Shown here: positions 8,243-15,625 of the stretch, piece by piece | How the letters are laid out: each line of letters begins with the position of its first letter | How positions within the stretch are numbered: position 1 is the stretch's first letter | Source of the DNA: Hafnia psychrotolerans | GTDB lineage: Bacteria > Pseudomonadota > Gammaproteobacteria > Enterobacterales > Enterobacteriaceae | NCBI RefSeq assembly: GCF_014639435.1 | Contig: NZ_BMFZ01000012.1 | Location: forward strand, 62,001 to 126,000 | Length of the DNA stretch: 64,000 bases | Direction of reading: 5' to 3' | Notes under the pieces: model-generated | The model's input: the letters and a program-made list of their open reading frames with translations, nothing else | Database searches by the model: none | What the model was told of the DNA's origin: nothing | Translations under genes and position numbers: made by a program

Positions 8243-8941
8243 CTATGGCTGCGTCGTAGCCTGAATCAAGGCAGCCACCAGCGGGGGAAGCTGGCCTTTA
8301 AGCGCTGCGCGCTCAGGCTGGAACAAGGTAGCAACAAAAAACGTGTTATCTGGCAGTTCGACCGCGCGGATTTCGCCAGCGTGATCGTGGCCAACCATCC
8401 GTAACGGTTGTGCTTCCAGCGCGGCCTGAAATTCAGGGTTGATACCATAACGGCAGTGATACCCTTCCTCAATATCCAGAGAGCCATACGCACGGGCTGG
8501 AATGCTGTCTGCAACCAGACGGATCCCGGCCTTTTTCTCCACCATTTCACAGGCCAGTGGCGCAATGACCAAACGCCCTTCGGTGTCTGTTTCACCATGT
8601 CCTGCGTCCTGCCACTGCATAACATTGCGGGCATATTCGATGATAGCGTGCTGGAATCCGCCGCAGGTGCCGAGGAAGGGTTTATTGTGTTCGCGGGCAA
8701 AGCGAATAGCCCGCAATGCGCCTTCTGTCGAGACATAAGGGCTGCCAGGCACACACCAGAAGGCATCGAAATCGTTTAATGGCCGATCGTCAGTAAGGGT
8801 TTCGGTCGCCAGCCAGCAGGCGTGAATATCAAGGTCAAACCGTTGTGCTGCGAGGTGTATTGCGAGGGGAATAGCCTGGTGGGCAACAATGGCGGGGTTG
8901 TGATCCCCGACTAACGCCAGACGTATTGGCTTGCTCATCAT
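8243..8941 (-). CDS. CTP synthase C-terminal-region-related protein (class I glutamine amidotransferase fold)
   Basis: Protein of 232 aa resembling a stand-alone glutamine-amidotransferase domain of CTP synthase. The nucleophile-elbow Cys is present in FLGTCGGFQHA, about residue 95. The position where amidotransferases have HPE reads TLFQPE, so the catalytic His appears replaced by Gln, and normal glutaminase chemistry is doubtful. It belongs to the family annotated as 'CTP synthase C-terminal region-related (seleno)protein', some members of which carry selenocysteine; here the codon is an ordinary TGC. It is monocistronic, with its own terminator downstream. The biological function is unknown. 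Confidence 0.75.
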   Translation of the reverse strand: MMSKPIRLALVGDHNPAIVAHQAIPLAIHLAAQRFDLDIHACWLATETLTDDRPLNDFDAFWCVPGSPYVSTEGALRAIRFAREHNKPFLGTCGGFQHAIIEYARNVMQWQDAGHGETDTEGRLVIAPLACEMVEKKAGIRLVADSIPARAYGSLDIEEGYHCRYGINPEFQAALEAQPLRMVGHDHAGEIRAVELPDNTFFVATLFQPERAALKGQLPPLVAALIQATTQP

Positions 8942-9087
8942 TTCTCTCCTGGGGAGTTAAAAGGAGATGTTATATAAAAGTTAATCTCGCGTCATGAGAA
9001 TAATTTTTATTGAATAATGAAGCATTTCTATGCTGCGCAAGTACTAGCAGCCTGACCAGATCGTCAGGCTTGTTTGGATAGGTCTAT

Positions 9088-10011
9088 TTAGAGATAGAGC
9101 GAAGGGGTACCTTCCGGGCGGGTCTTGAAGCGACGATGTAGCCACAGATATTGGTCAGGGGCGCGCATGATCTCTGTTTCCACAACACGGTTCATATAAG
9201 CCGCAGCGGCCATCTCATCGTCGACTGGGTAATCTTTCAGTGCTGGCCGGATAACCAAGTTATAGCCTTTGCCATTGTCTTTACGGATCAATACGACGGT
9301 GACCAGCGCAGGTTTTGCCAGACGAACCAACATGTAAGTACCGCTGGTGGTTGCGGCCTGATCAACCGCAAATAACGGTGCAAACACACTGCCGCGCGGA
9401 CCATAGTCCTGATCCGGTGCAAACCATACTGCTTCGCCTTTTTTCAGTGCGTGCACCATACCGCGCAAATCTTTGCGATCTAACATGGCTTTATTAGACC
9501 GCATGCGGCCCCATGTCTGCACGAACTCCATGGCTTTATTGTTGTGCGGGCGATACATCGCCATCATCGGCTGACAGAGACCCATCGCACGGCCACCCAA
9601 CTCCAGTGACATAAAATGCACACCGATGACCAGTACGCCCTTGCTGTCCTTTTGCGCACTCTTTAGATGCTCCAGCCCGCTGACATCAAACCAACGTTTT
9701 ACTCGCGCATCTGACCAGAACCAAGCCATGCCGGTCTCCATCAAGCCCATGCCCAGGGACTCAAAATTGCGGACGATCAGATGTTCGATTTCGGTTTGTT
9801 CCAAATCAGGGAAGCACAATTCCAGATTGCGGCGGGTGACGGAGACGCGGCGTTTCAAAAAGCGCATTGACGTACGGCCAAGCCAGTTTCCCAAACGATA
9901 AAGGGCGGGATAAGGGAGCTGGACCAAAAGAAACAGGATGCCCAGCCCAAACCAGGTTAGCCAGTAGCGTGGATGTAAAAATGAAGCGCGAAAACAGGAC
10001 GGAGAGGTCAT
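9088..10011 (-). CDS. lpxP: Kdo2-lipid IVA acyltransferase (LpxP/LpxL family)
   Basis: Inner-membrane acyltransferase of 307 aa that adds the secondary acyl chain to Kdo2-lipid IVA in lipid A synthesis. An N-terminal membrane helix (about residues 15-35) is followed by the catalytic HX4E motif, H132-E137 in GVHFMSLELGG, and by FAPDQDYGPRGSVFAPLF. Sequence and the FLHPRYWLTWFGLG start are closer to E. coli LpxP (palmitoleoyl, cold-induced) than to LpxL, but the two are paralogues and the acyl-chain choice is inferred. It is a single gene. The 420-bp upstream gap is AT-rich and holds only the doxX terminator that I could recognise. Confidence 0.85.
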   Translation of the reverse strand: MTSPSCFRASFLHPRYWLTWFGLGILFLLVQLPYPALYRLGNWLGRTSMRFLKRRVSVTRRNLELCFPDLEQTEIEHLIVRNFESLGMGLMETGMAWFWSDARVKRWFDVSGLEHLKSAQKDSKGVLVIGVHFMSLELGGRAMGLCQPMMAMYRPHNNKAMEFVQTWGRMRSNKAMLDRKDLRGMVHALKKGEAVWFAPDQDYGPRGSVFAPLFAVDQAATTSGTYMLVRLAKPALVTVVLIRKDNGKGYNLVIRPALKDYPVDDEMAAAAYMNRVVETEIMRAPDQYLWLHRRFKTRPEGTPSLYL

Positions 10012-10380
10012 ATAAGCTCAATCATCGGTATTTAAGAATCTGAGGTACCACGTATAAAAAAGTACAGCAGCAATACGTATTGTGTGGGAAATATTTGGAC
10101 AACGTAAGCGGATGAATGTTTTAAACGGCACCTGACTTGACGAAATCTTTACTTTAAAAGGCGAAATCGCGTTGCTAATGGGCTTTTTTTGGCGATGAGC
10201 GGGGCGAAAACGACTCTTGGTGCGCAGTATATCACGCTCACCTAACAATCCAGAGTGGGGGATAGTCCGACAAATAGACGATTTTATCGTGCATTGTGGA
10301 TTTTCTTAGAAAGTCATACAAAACCATTCATTATCGAAATCTGGGGTGCGGTATTTTGATGGAATGTAACGTTATGCGTA

Positions 10381-10415
10381 AAAAAACTAAAAATGCGCTG
10401 GCGAAGGCGCATTTT
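10381..10415 (-). terminator. Rho-independent terminator of doxX
   Basis: A perfect 9-bp stem (aaaatgcgc / gcgcatttt, 8-nt loop) lies 17 bp beyond the stop of the minus-strand doxX gene. On that strand it is followed by an interrupted T run (TTTTAGTTTTTT). The remaining bases 10012-10380 hold nothing else I can support. Confidence 0.8.
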
Positions 10416-10431
10416 CAGCAGATTCCTAACG

Positions 10432-10863
10432 TTAGCGGTATAGCGGGTTTTTCATCACCGAATAACGCCCGCAACCCATCAGCGCGATAACCACTGCGAC
10501 CATGAAGTAATAGACGATATCTTCAATGGCCCAGGCACCGGTCTGTGAAAGTTCGAAGGTATGCGAGATACCCACCAGCAGCCAGGCAACCAGCATCGTT
10601 ATTGCCGCCACCAGTGCCGCCGGGCGAGTAAAAATACCTAGAATGATCATGATAGGGGCAATAAATTCGCCTACCAGTACGCCATAACCGACAAACCCCG
10701 GGATGCTGTGAGCTTCAAGCATAGACTGAATGCCGCCAATACCGTCGTGAAGTTTATGCCAACCATGAAATATCAGCAGGCCAAAGGTCAGTCGTAACAG
10801 CAAGTTAGCCAGGTCGGGTTTATTCAACGATGCATTAAAACGGGTGATGATTTTCTGCAGCAT
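10432..10863 (-). CDS. DoxX family membrane protein
   Basis: Small integral membrane protein of 143 aa with four predicted helices: about residues 20-38, 55-78, 82-102 and 115-132. The motif LLRLTFGLLIFHGWHKL near the N-terminus and GEFIAPIMIILGIFTRPAALVAAITM are typical of DoxX/YphA/YqjF proteins. Members have been linked to redox balance and oxidative stress, but no firm reaction is known. It is monocistronic with its own terminator. A Fur-like palindrome about 62 bp upstream of the ATG suggests iron regulation. Confidence 0.82.
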   Translation of the reverse strand: MLQKIITRFNASLNKPDLANLLLRLTFGLLIFHGWHKLHDGIGGIQSMLEAHSIPGFVGYGVLVGEFIAPIMIILGIFTRPAALVAAITMLVAWLLVGISHTFELSQTGAWAIEDIVYYFMVAVVIALMGCGRYSVMKNPLYR

Positions 10864-10924
10864 AGTCGTATCCTCAGCGATGTTTTTGTCCTCTTAAATT
10901 ACGACGTATTCGTCGAATCATTGA

Positions 10925-10937
10925 GAGAATTATTCTC
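10925..10937. promoter_or_regulatory. Fur-like box upstream of doxX
   Basis: The perfect 6-1-6 palindrome GAGAAT-T-ATTCTC, flanked as aatGAGAATaATTCTC on the minus strand, resembles the core of the Fur consensus GATAAT-N-ATTATC with two symmetric changes. It lies about 62 bp upstream of the doxX start, a plausible promoter position. Confidence 0.45.
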
Positions 10938-11021
10938 ATTCAAATTGATCTGGGTTATGTTTTGCGCAGTTTCGTTCTAGCGGTTCTTCAACACGAACCT
11001 TAAACCACAAAAAGTAGCGAC

Positions 11022-11056
11022 AAAAAAGGCGCTCTCCTTGCGGAAAAGCGCCTTTT
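11022..11056 (-). terminator. Ancestral fis terminator, now separated from fis
   Basis: The stem aaaaggcgct / agcgcctttt (14-nt loop), read leftward, ends in a T6 run. It resembles the terminator next to intact fis at 27980-28018 and directly abuts the left attachment repeat. The simplest reading is that it terminated fis before the island inserted. Confidence 0.75.
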
Positions 11057-11075
11057 CTCAAATACTTAACTGACT

Positions 11076-11096
11076 AGTATCAGTTCATGCCGTATT
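11076..11096. repeat. attL: 21-bp direct repeat of the fis 3' end
   Basis: The 21 bases starting agtatcagttcatgcc are repeated exactly at 28036-28056, where they encode the last codons of fis (YGMN-stop on the minus strand). Here they are a detached copy 173 bp in front of the integrase start. This marks the left boundary of the island. Confidence 0.9.
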
Positions 11097-11223
11097 CTAT
11101 GAAGTCATGTTTATTGCCGTTCGTCGTGATCCATTAATTAAAGTCAATGTGTTGAATTTATTGATTTTAATACTATCTCTTGTTCATCGTTGTTTGCTCT
11201 GGTTTATAAGTATGCGGGAAGTG

Positions 11224-11243
11224 GTGTAGTCTATGGTGTAGTC
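11224..11243. promoter_or_regulatory. Left integrase arm-type sites
   Basis: Two GTGTAGTC octamers at 11224-11231 and 11236-11243 lie 12 bp apart, between attL and int. The same pair with the same spacing occurs inside the right end at 27952-27971. Paired direct repeats at both ends are what P4/lambda-type integrases use as arm-binding sites. Confidence 0.65.
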
Positions 11244-11268
11244 CGTGGGCAAAATGAACTGAGATTTT

Positions 11269-12492
11269 ATGGCCGGAATAACCAACAAACTAAGTGACAC
11301 CTCTCTTCGAAAAATGATCGGGAGAGAGAGCCCTAATGAGAATTTTTATGCTGATGGCGATGGCCTGAGTATTAAGGTTTCTAAAACTGGGGTTATGACT
11401 TGGTTCTTTGCTTACAGGCTTGGTGGCCGGGAAGCAAAGCCGCAGCGCTTAAAATTGGGTAATTATCCCGATATGCCATTAAAGCTGGCTCGGGAGAAAC
11501 GTGATCAGTGCCGCGCTTGGTTAGCTGACAGCAAAGACCCAAGACATCAGTTAAATTTCACCTCTTCTGAAACTCTTAAACCAGTCACCGTTAAAGATGC
11601 ACTCATTTACTGGATATCAGAGTACGCAACTGACAACCGCGCTAACGTAAAACGGCACAAGGCTCAGCTCGAGAAGCATGTCTATCCTTATATTGGCGCT
11701 CTGCCGCTGGCGCAGTGCGAAACCCGGCATTGGCTGGAGTGTTTCGACCGGATCAAGAAAGATTCCCCTGTAGCCGCAGGTTACGTTTTTCAGATGTCTA
11801 AACAGGCCCTCAAATTCTGCCGGGTGCGACGCTATGCTGTTAGTAATGTACTAGACGATTTAACGATACCTGATGTTGGCAGCAAACATATAAAAGGTGA
11901 CAGAGACCATACTGACGAAGAGATCGGTCAGATTTGGCAGGCTAGCCAGCAACTCAAGTTCAAACCTTATTACGCCTCTATGTTGCGATTGCTGGTGGCT
12001 TTTGGGTGCCGTTCTCAAGAAACTAGACTATCTACCTGGTCAGAGTGGGATTTAAAAAAGTGGGTATGGACCGTGCCTAAGGAACACAGCAAAGGCGGCA
12101 GCAAGATAGTTCGACCAGTACCACAGGCTTTGCAGCCATTTATAGAAGAACTACATGAACAGCATAAAGCCAGCGGTCTATTGCTCGGAGAGATCAAAGA
12201 CTCATCTGCAGTGAGCCAATGGGGCCGACTGGTCTGGAAGCGCTTAGGGCATGCAGAACCTTGGTCACTTCACGATCTACGCCGCACGTTCGCTACTAAG
12301 CTCAATGACTTGGGCATTGCTCCGCATGTAGTCGAACAGCTTTTGGGGCATACCATGCCCAGCGTGATGGCCGTATATAATCTTAGCCAATACATGCCGG
12401 AAAAATTAGAGGCGCTGAATATGTGGTGTGAGCGCCTGAGTCTGCTTGCTGGTGAACATGAAAATATTATATTAATGAAGGTGGCAAAATGA
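11269..12492 (+). CDS. int: P4-type tyrosine integrase
   Basis: Site-specific recombinase of 407 aa that should integrate and excise the island at the fis 3' end. The N-terminal DUF4102-like arm-binding domain (about residues 1-95, with FYADGDGLSIKVSKTG and KLGNYPDMPLKLAREK) precedes a core-binding domain (about 100-200) and the catalytic domain. Seen active-site elements are the Arg region in GCRSQETRLSTW, HDLRR beginning at residue 335, LLGH, and the nucleophile Tyr at about residue 370 in AVYNLSQY. It lies just inside attL and reads inward. The last four bases overlap the next gene (ATGA). Confidence 0.95.
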   Translation: MAGITNKLSDTSLRKMIGRESPNENFYADGDGLSIKVSKTGVMTWFFAYRLGGREAKPQRLKLGNYPDMPLKLAREKRDQCRAWLADSKDPRHQLNFTSSETLKPVTVKDALIYWISEYATDNRANVKRHKAQLEKHVYPYIGALPLAQCETRHWLECFDRIKKDSPVAAGYVFQMSKQALKFCRVRRYAVSNVLDDLTIPDVGSKHIKGDRDHTDEEIGQIWQASQQLKFKPYYASMLRLLVAFGCRSQETRLSTWSEWDLKKWVWTVPKEHSKGGSKIVRPVPQALQPFIEELHEQHKASGLLLGEIKDSSAVSQWGRLVWKRLGHAEPWSLHDLRRTFATKLNDLGIAPHVVEQLLGHTMPSVMAVYNLSQYMPEKLEALNMWCERLSLLAGEHENIILMKVAK

Positions 12493-13265
12493 ATTTACCG
12501 GCACGCTTATACTACCCACTGGATAAAGCCGCTAAGAAGCTCAATTGCGATGTGTCAGACCTCATACATTTTGGGGCAACCTCCAGTGTGGAGATATGTA
12601 TTCATTTATCATTTCATAAAGCTTCTTGTGATTTTGAATTGGCAGATGAAAATAATATGGAAACTTTATTTGATGCGAGCAAGATTTATTTTGATGGTGT
12701 GTATAACTCATTTAAATTAAGGCGTGCGAGCGATGGTGTTTATATAAATGATTTCTATGGCTTGGCTGCATTACCCCCTCAAGATTTATTAGCTTTCGAC
12801 TTCTTATCTGACACTCCGGTTTCTCTTAACCAAGTTTTTTGCCCAGCGGGTAATGGTGCCGGGTTCGATAATGTTATTGGTGCTGTTTATATTGAGCCAG
12901 ATGAAGACGAGGTTCAGAAGGTATCGCTTAATCATATTATTGATAGGTTATTTATGACGGACGTTGAGATTGCTAGACTCTCAGGAGTTCCTTCCAATAA
13001 TGTTGCGCCAAGCCTACCAGATATAATTAAAAAAGGGTCTAGCAAAACTCGTAATGCTCAGGCTAAGTTTATAAAGTCGCTTTTACAAATTCATTATGGA
13101 GCTGATGTTGCAAACAGTCCAAGGCAACATTTAGAAAGGAAAAGTTCAGGATCAGGAATTATTCTTGCAGATTTCGAGGGGAAAAATCTTCATGCCCCAT
13201 CAGGGGTAGCAGTTGATAGTTGGTTGAAATTTATAGATGTTGATAGTATTGGAGATCTTGATTGA
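12489..13265 (+). CDS. Hypothetical protein translationally coupled to integrase
   Basis: Protein of 258 aa that I do not recognise. Its ATG overlaps the integrase stop (ATGA). The N-terminal segment LYYPLDKAAKKLNCDVSDLIHFGA looks like a short helical DNA-binding or targeting motif often seen in phage regulators. The C-terminal part holds KTRNAQAKFIKSLLQIHYG, a patch I associate with uncharacterised phage-island proteins. No signal peptide or membrane helix. Composition is AT-richer than the neighbouring integrase, suggesting a separately acquired cargo gene. It could be an accessory or defence gene; function unknown. Confidence 0.7.
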   Translation: MNLPARLYYPLDKAAKKLNCDVSDLIHFGATSSVEICIHLSFHKASCDFELADENNMETLFDASKIYFDGVYNSFKLRRASDGVYINDFYGLAALPPQDLLAFDFLSDTPVSLNQVFCPAGNGAGFDNVIGAVYIEPDEDEVQKVSLNHIIDRLFMTDVEIARLSGVPSNNVAPSLPDIIKKGSSKTRNAQAKFIKSLLQIHYGADVANSPRQHLERKSSGSGIILADFEGKNLHAPSGVAVDSWLKFIDVDSIGDLD

Positions 13266-13322
13266 CGCAATATTGCGAAGACAAACGTAATATTTCAGCT
13301 ATGTTATATCATTAAAGTAATG

Positions 13323-13354
13323 ATTGCTCTCGTCTTCTAATGAACGAGAGTAAT
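13323..13354 (+). promoter_or_regulatory. Hairpin overlapping the alpA ribosome-binding site
   Basis: Arms attgctctcgt (13323-13333) and acgagagtaat (13344-13354) pair with one mismatch. The right arm contains the GAGAG that would serve as the alpA Shine-Dalgarno site, 5 bp before the ATG. It could be an operator or an RNA structure that limits AlpA translation. Confidence 0.45.
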
Positions 13355-13359
13355 TAATT

Positions 13360-13584
13360 ATGAACCAGTTAAAACAACCCCCACAGATCTTAGAAAGAGT
13401 AATACGTGAGGCCGAGTGTCGCCAGTTGACGGGTCTCTGCCGAACCACTCGCTATTTAATGGAAAAAGAAAGTAAATTTCCTGCTCGCAGAAAGCTTGGG
13501 GGGCGAGCTGTTGGCTGGATGCTTTCTGAGATTGTGGGATGGCAGCATAGCCAGCCGAAAGTCATCGTCGATAAAACGGTGTGA
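13360..13584 (+). CDS. alpA: AlpA-family transcriptional regulator
   Basis: Small DNA-binding protein of 74 aa. A MerR/excisionase-like winged helix-turn-helix is seen as ERVIREAECRQLTGLCRTTRYLMEKESKFP, followed by RKLGGRAVGWMLSEIVGW, the classic AlpA pattern. In P4-type and Gram-negative PICI satellites AlpA switches on excision and/or replication genes, so this is probably the island's early regulator. It sits immediately after a hairpin leader and 8 bp before the following reading frame. Confidence 0.88.
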   Translation: MNQLKQPPQILERVIREAECRQLTGLCRTTRYLMEKESKFPARRKLGGRAVGWMLSEIVGWQHSQPKVIVDKTV

Positions 13585-13592
13585 GGTAGGGT

Positions 13593-14642
13593 ATGCCTGC
13601 AAAAACAAAAGCGACCTTGCAGGGCCGCCTAAGTCACTTCACCAAGAACACTGAAGAGCATAGCACAGTGATCGATCAGGTCAATGCGCGCAGATTTGCT
13701 CACATCTCTTCTAACTACGTGAAATCCGCGCAACATCTGAGCGCGGGGGGAATTCCTCCTTCGGTAACTGCGGCAATGGCGCGGTTCCTTACTGTGTTGC
13801 AAATCTGCAGCTCGCTTCTTGCAGGGGGTATGCGGCGTTGGCGCTCTACCCAGTCTCCTTGGTTTTCGGGAGATCTCCAATCGGCGGAAAACTCCGCTGA
13901 TACCTGGTTGGCCGAGAAACCGGCCGATCTTCTTTTAGACAACAATATTCCCACAGAGGAAATCTCCTCTCTGGAACAAAATCAACAGGTTATTTATTTC
14001 CCGTGCGCGAAAAACACCCATCGGCAAAGCGAAACCACGGCAATAACGATGAGCATGATGATTATTTTACGCATCGGGGCTTATCCTTTCGGTTCTTCTT
14101 TGGCCAGCTTCCGCTGGCGGCGTTTGATCTCTCCCTTAGCAGCAGTTACGAGAAAGCCTGCCGTGCTTTCACCTTCTTGCTTCAAAAGCTCGATATCTTC
14201 CATCACGTCATGTGGTATGCGAACCGTTGTCATTTGTGATTTAGCGTTCTTCGCACCTGTTGCCATTACTGAGACTCCTTGTGTTAGGTGTATTTCAGTA
14301 TACGCAAAAAAAATGATAAGAAAAGACTTGAGGTGTATTTCACTTTGGGCTAACGTTAAAAACATAGGTGACATACACCTTTTAAGTGCGAAGCCCGCAG
14401 GTGCTACCAACACCGGCGGGCCTCTTACCAAACCGTTAAAAGAGGTAACGATTATGGCTGGATCACAGCATACCCAAACTCATCCTAAATTCACATGGCG
14501 TTTTCTGGCTCTCAGCGCCAGCTCTAGCAATGTTATTCACATCACCGCCACTACCGAACGCGAAGCCCGTGACCAGTCACCAGTTGGCTGCGTGATGGTC
14601 TTTGCTGGCCGCCTGCCGGTTCAGGGGGGGCAACATGCATAA
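13593..14642 (+). CDS. Long reading frame through the immunity-like region; probably not one protein
   Basis: The frame stays open for 349 codons from an ATG 8 bp after alpA, with an acceptable GAGGT site, so a short protein may begin here (MPAKTKATLQGRLSHF). The middle part, however, is exactly antisense to the ylcI-like gene at 14081-14266 and to its promoter region, and has unlikely composition. The last 62 codons are the Icd-like protein, which has its own start at 14454. The frame is recorded because annotation pipelines often report such long Icd-like proteins in P4 islands. The first 100-150 codons might be real. Confidence 0.3.
   Translation: MPAKTKATLQGRLSHFTKNTEEHSTVIDQVNARRFAHISSNYVKSAQHLSAGGIPPSVTAAMARFLTVLQICSSLLAGGMRRWRSTQSPWFSGDLQSAENSADTWLAEKPADLLLDNNIPTEEISSLEQNQQVIYFPCAKNTHRQSETTAITMSMMIILRIGAYPFGSSLASFRWRRLISPLAAVTRKPAVLSPSCFKSSISSITSCGMRTVVICDLAFFAPVAITETPCVRCISVYAKKMIRKDLRCISLWANVKNIGDIHLLSAKPAGATNTGGPLTKPLKEVTIMAGSQHTQTHPKFTWRFLALSASSSNVIHITATTEREARDQSPVGCVMVFAGRLPVQGGQHA
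14081..14266 (-). CDS. YlcI/YnfO family small phage regulator
   Basis: Protein of 61 aa starting MATGAKNAKSQMTTVRIPHDVMED, typical of the YlcI/YnfO family found in lambdoid prophages and P4-like islands. TTVRIPHDVMEDIELL resembles the beta strand and first helix of a ribbon-helix-helix fold, so a DNA-binding role is likely. The start at 14266 is supported by AGGAG 9 bp upstream; longer in-frame extension would run through the operator-like repeats. It is divergent from the Icd-like gene. The aggtgta repeats in the gap between them may be its operators. Confidence 0.75.
   Translation of the reverse strand: MATGAKNAKSQMTTVRIPHDVMEDIELLKQEGESTAGFLVTAAKGEIKRRQRKLAKEEPKG
14286..14380. promoter_or_regulatory. 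aggtgta operator-like repeats between divergent genes
   Basis: The 12-mer aggtgtatttca occurs at 14286-14297 and again at 14331-14342 (45 bp apart), and an inverted copy of its first 8 bases (atacacct) lies at 14373-14380. The array separates the ylcI-like gene from the hairpin and the Icd-like gene. It fits a site for a small repressor controlling both directions. Confidence 0.5.
14393..14421 (+). ncRNA. Stable hairpin resembling a P4/P1 C4-type antisense RNA element
   Basis: The stem gcccgc.ggtg / cacc.gcgggc with a 7-nt loop forms a very stable hairpin 33 bp upstream of the Icd-like start. P4-like immunity regions make a short CI/C4 RNA with GC-rich hairpins at this position relative to Icd-like genes, and this may be its counterpart. 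The assignment rests on position and shape only. Confidence 0.4.
14454..14642 (+). CDS. Host cell division inhibitor Icd-like protein
   Basis: Small protein of 62 aa with the Icd-like core HPKFTWRFLALS, then TATTEREARDQ and FAGRLPVQ, as in short Icd-like proteins of P4 and P1-type elements. In phage P1, Icd blocks host septation; for chromosomal satellite copies the role is inferred only. An AGAGG site lies 8 bp before the ATG at 14454. The stop overlaps the next gene's start by 8 bp. It belongs to the rightward operon leading to the primase. Confidence 0.7.
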   Translation: MAGSQHTQTHPKFTWRFLALSASSSNVIHITATTEREARDQSPVGCVMVFAGRLPVQGGQHA

Positions 14643-14826
14643 GCTCACTATGTTGGATGCGCCTAATAAAATCAGGAATATTGCCACCCTGCTGGCTGCA
14701 TCTCTCTTGATGAGAGACAACATCGAGGAGGAGCAACAGACGGCGATCGTGCTGATAGATATTGCCTTGGTTCGGTCTCGCGAACTTGCCCAGGATCTCA
14801 AGTCAGGGGAGGCCCGCCATGCTTAA
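14635..14826 (+). CDS. Hypothetical small protein of the primase operon
   Basis: Protein of 63 aa (MHKLTMLDAPNKIRNIATLL...). It looks fully helical with an acidic middle (RDNIEEEQQ) and no recognisable domain. The ATG at 14635 overlaps the Icd-like stop, and its own stop overlaps the next gene, so it is translated as part of a coupled chain. Such short helical ORFs between Icd-like genes and primases are common in P4-like islands. Function unknown. Confidence 0.65.
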   Translation: MHKLTMLDAPNKIRNIATLLAASLLMRDNIEEEQQTAIVLIDIALVRSRELAQDLKSGEARHA

Positions 14827-14992
14827 GCTGAATCCTCAGGAGGTTGCAGTCACTGAGCTTATCCACTCCAAAGCTATTCTCCGCCTGGTATTGAATGACG
14901 TTGAACCCGGGGAGGCTCAAGAGGCCATTGAGGCTGTTAACTGTGCGCTGGAACGTGCCTTGGCTGCATTGCTGGAGGTGGATCATGCGTGA
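14819..14992 (+). CDS. Hypothetical small protein of the primase operon
   Basis: Protein of 57 aa (MLKLNPQEVAVTELIHSKAI...), predicted all-helical and acidic. A GGAGG site lies upstream of the ATG at 14819, and it overlaps both neighbours by 8 bp. Its pattern (hydrophobic heptads, EPGEAQEAIEAVNCALERALAAL) resembles the preceding small protein, so the two may be related or pair with each other. Function unknown. Confidence 0.65.
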   Translation: MLKLNPQEVAVTELIHSKAILRLVLNDVEPGEAQEAIEAVNCALERALAALLEVDHA

Positions 14993-15290
14993 TATCTACC
15001 ATGCTGTCGTGAGTAACTCTGACCTCCTCAAAAACCTCTCTCAAGAAGCACTCACTGATTACAAAAACAACTGTGGTGATGCTGCGTCAGGAATAGTTTT
15101 CGCCCTTACCACTCTGGGCTGTTTATCCATGGAAGCTTGCGATAGTGACGAATATTCAGATGAAGAATGCCGAAGAGACATGATGGGTTTAAGTAGCGCT
15201 CTGAGGCACTTGCCACGGTTGATGCAGGCCCTTGATCAAAACCGTGAGAGCGCCGATTACGAATTAAAACGCCGGGGGGTAATCAAATGA
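14985..15290 (+). CDS. Hypothetical protein of the primase operon
   Basis: Protein of 101 aa beginning MRDIYHAVVSNSDLLKN. It is acidic in the centre (CDSDEYSDEECRRDMM) and otherwise helical. The start at 14985 follows GGAGG and overlaps the previous stop; the end overlaps the next gene by 4 bp (ATGA). No known domain seen. It is probably part of the island replication or early control operon. Function unknown. Confidence 0.68.
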   Translation: MRDIYHAVVSNSDLLKNLSQEALTDYKNNCGDAASGIVFALTTLGCLSMEACDSDEYSDEECRRDMMGLSSALRHLPRLMQALDQNRESADYELKRRGVIK

Positions 15291-15625
15291 TCAGCCCAAT
15301 CAAATTTAACGAGCTGGAAAAACGTGTTGCCGCCCTTGAGCTGGCGCTGGCAGCGATGTCCCGTAAGGATGCCTGTCCAGAAGGTATGGCACCGTTAACC
15401 ACGATGGCGTCAGAGATGGGGATCTCCACCAAGAAGGCCGAGGAGCTGGCGCGTAACAGCGGAGTGATGATTGTTCGTCATGGTGGCAGCTATGCGGTAC
15501 ATGAAGCTAAGTTTCGGGAAGCGGCATTGCTGATCATCCGGGCTGCTAAACGGAAATATGGCAGCAAGTACTGGTACCACCCGCTGATCGGTAAATTCAC
15601 CATGTCTATGAGGCCGAATCTATGA
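15287..15625 (+). CDS. Hypothetical DNA-binding-like protein upstream of primase
   Basis: Protein of 112 aa. The N-terminal part (FNELEKRVAALELALAAMS) is a short coiled coil. It is followed by a helix-turn-helix-like stretch (LTTMASEMGISTKKAEELARNSG) and a basic C-terminal tail (RAAKRKYGSKYWYHP). It overlaps both neighbours by 4 bp and directly precedes the primase, so a replication-accessory or initiator-like role is plausible but not shown. Confidence 0.65.
   Translation: MISPIKFNELEKRVAALELALAAMSRKDACPEGMAPLTTMASEMGISTKKAEELARNSGVMIVRHGGSYAVHEAKFREAALLIIRAAKRKYGSKYWYHPLIGKFTMSMRPNL

Noticed and set aside
8650-8672. Selenocysteine in the CTP-synthase-like protein
   Set aside because: The codon is TGC, not TGA, so ordinary cysteine.
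11076-11096. Attachment site in a tRNA gene
   Set aside because: The repeat is the fis 3' end, not a tRNA; no cloverleaf could be drawn from the flanks.
13593-14642. One 349-aa protein spanning alpA to the Icd-like end
   Set aside because: Its middle is antisense to a better-supported ylcI-like gene and operator repeats; the C-terminal part has its own start. Kept only as a low-confidence entry.
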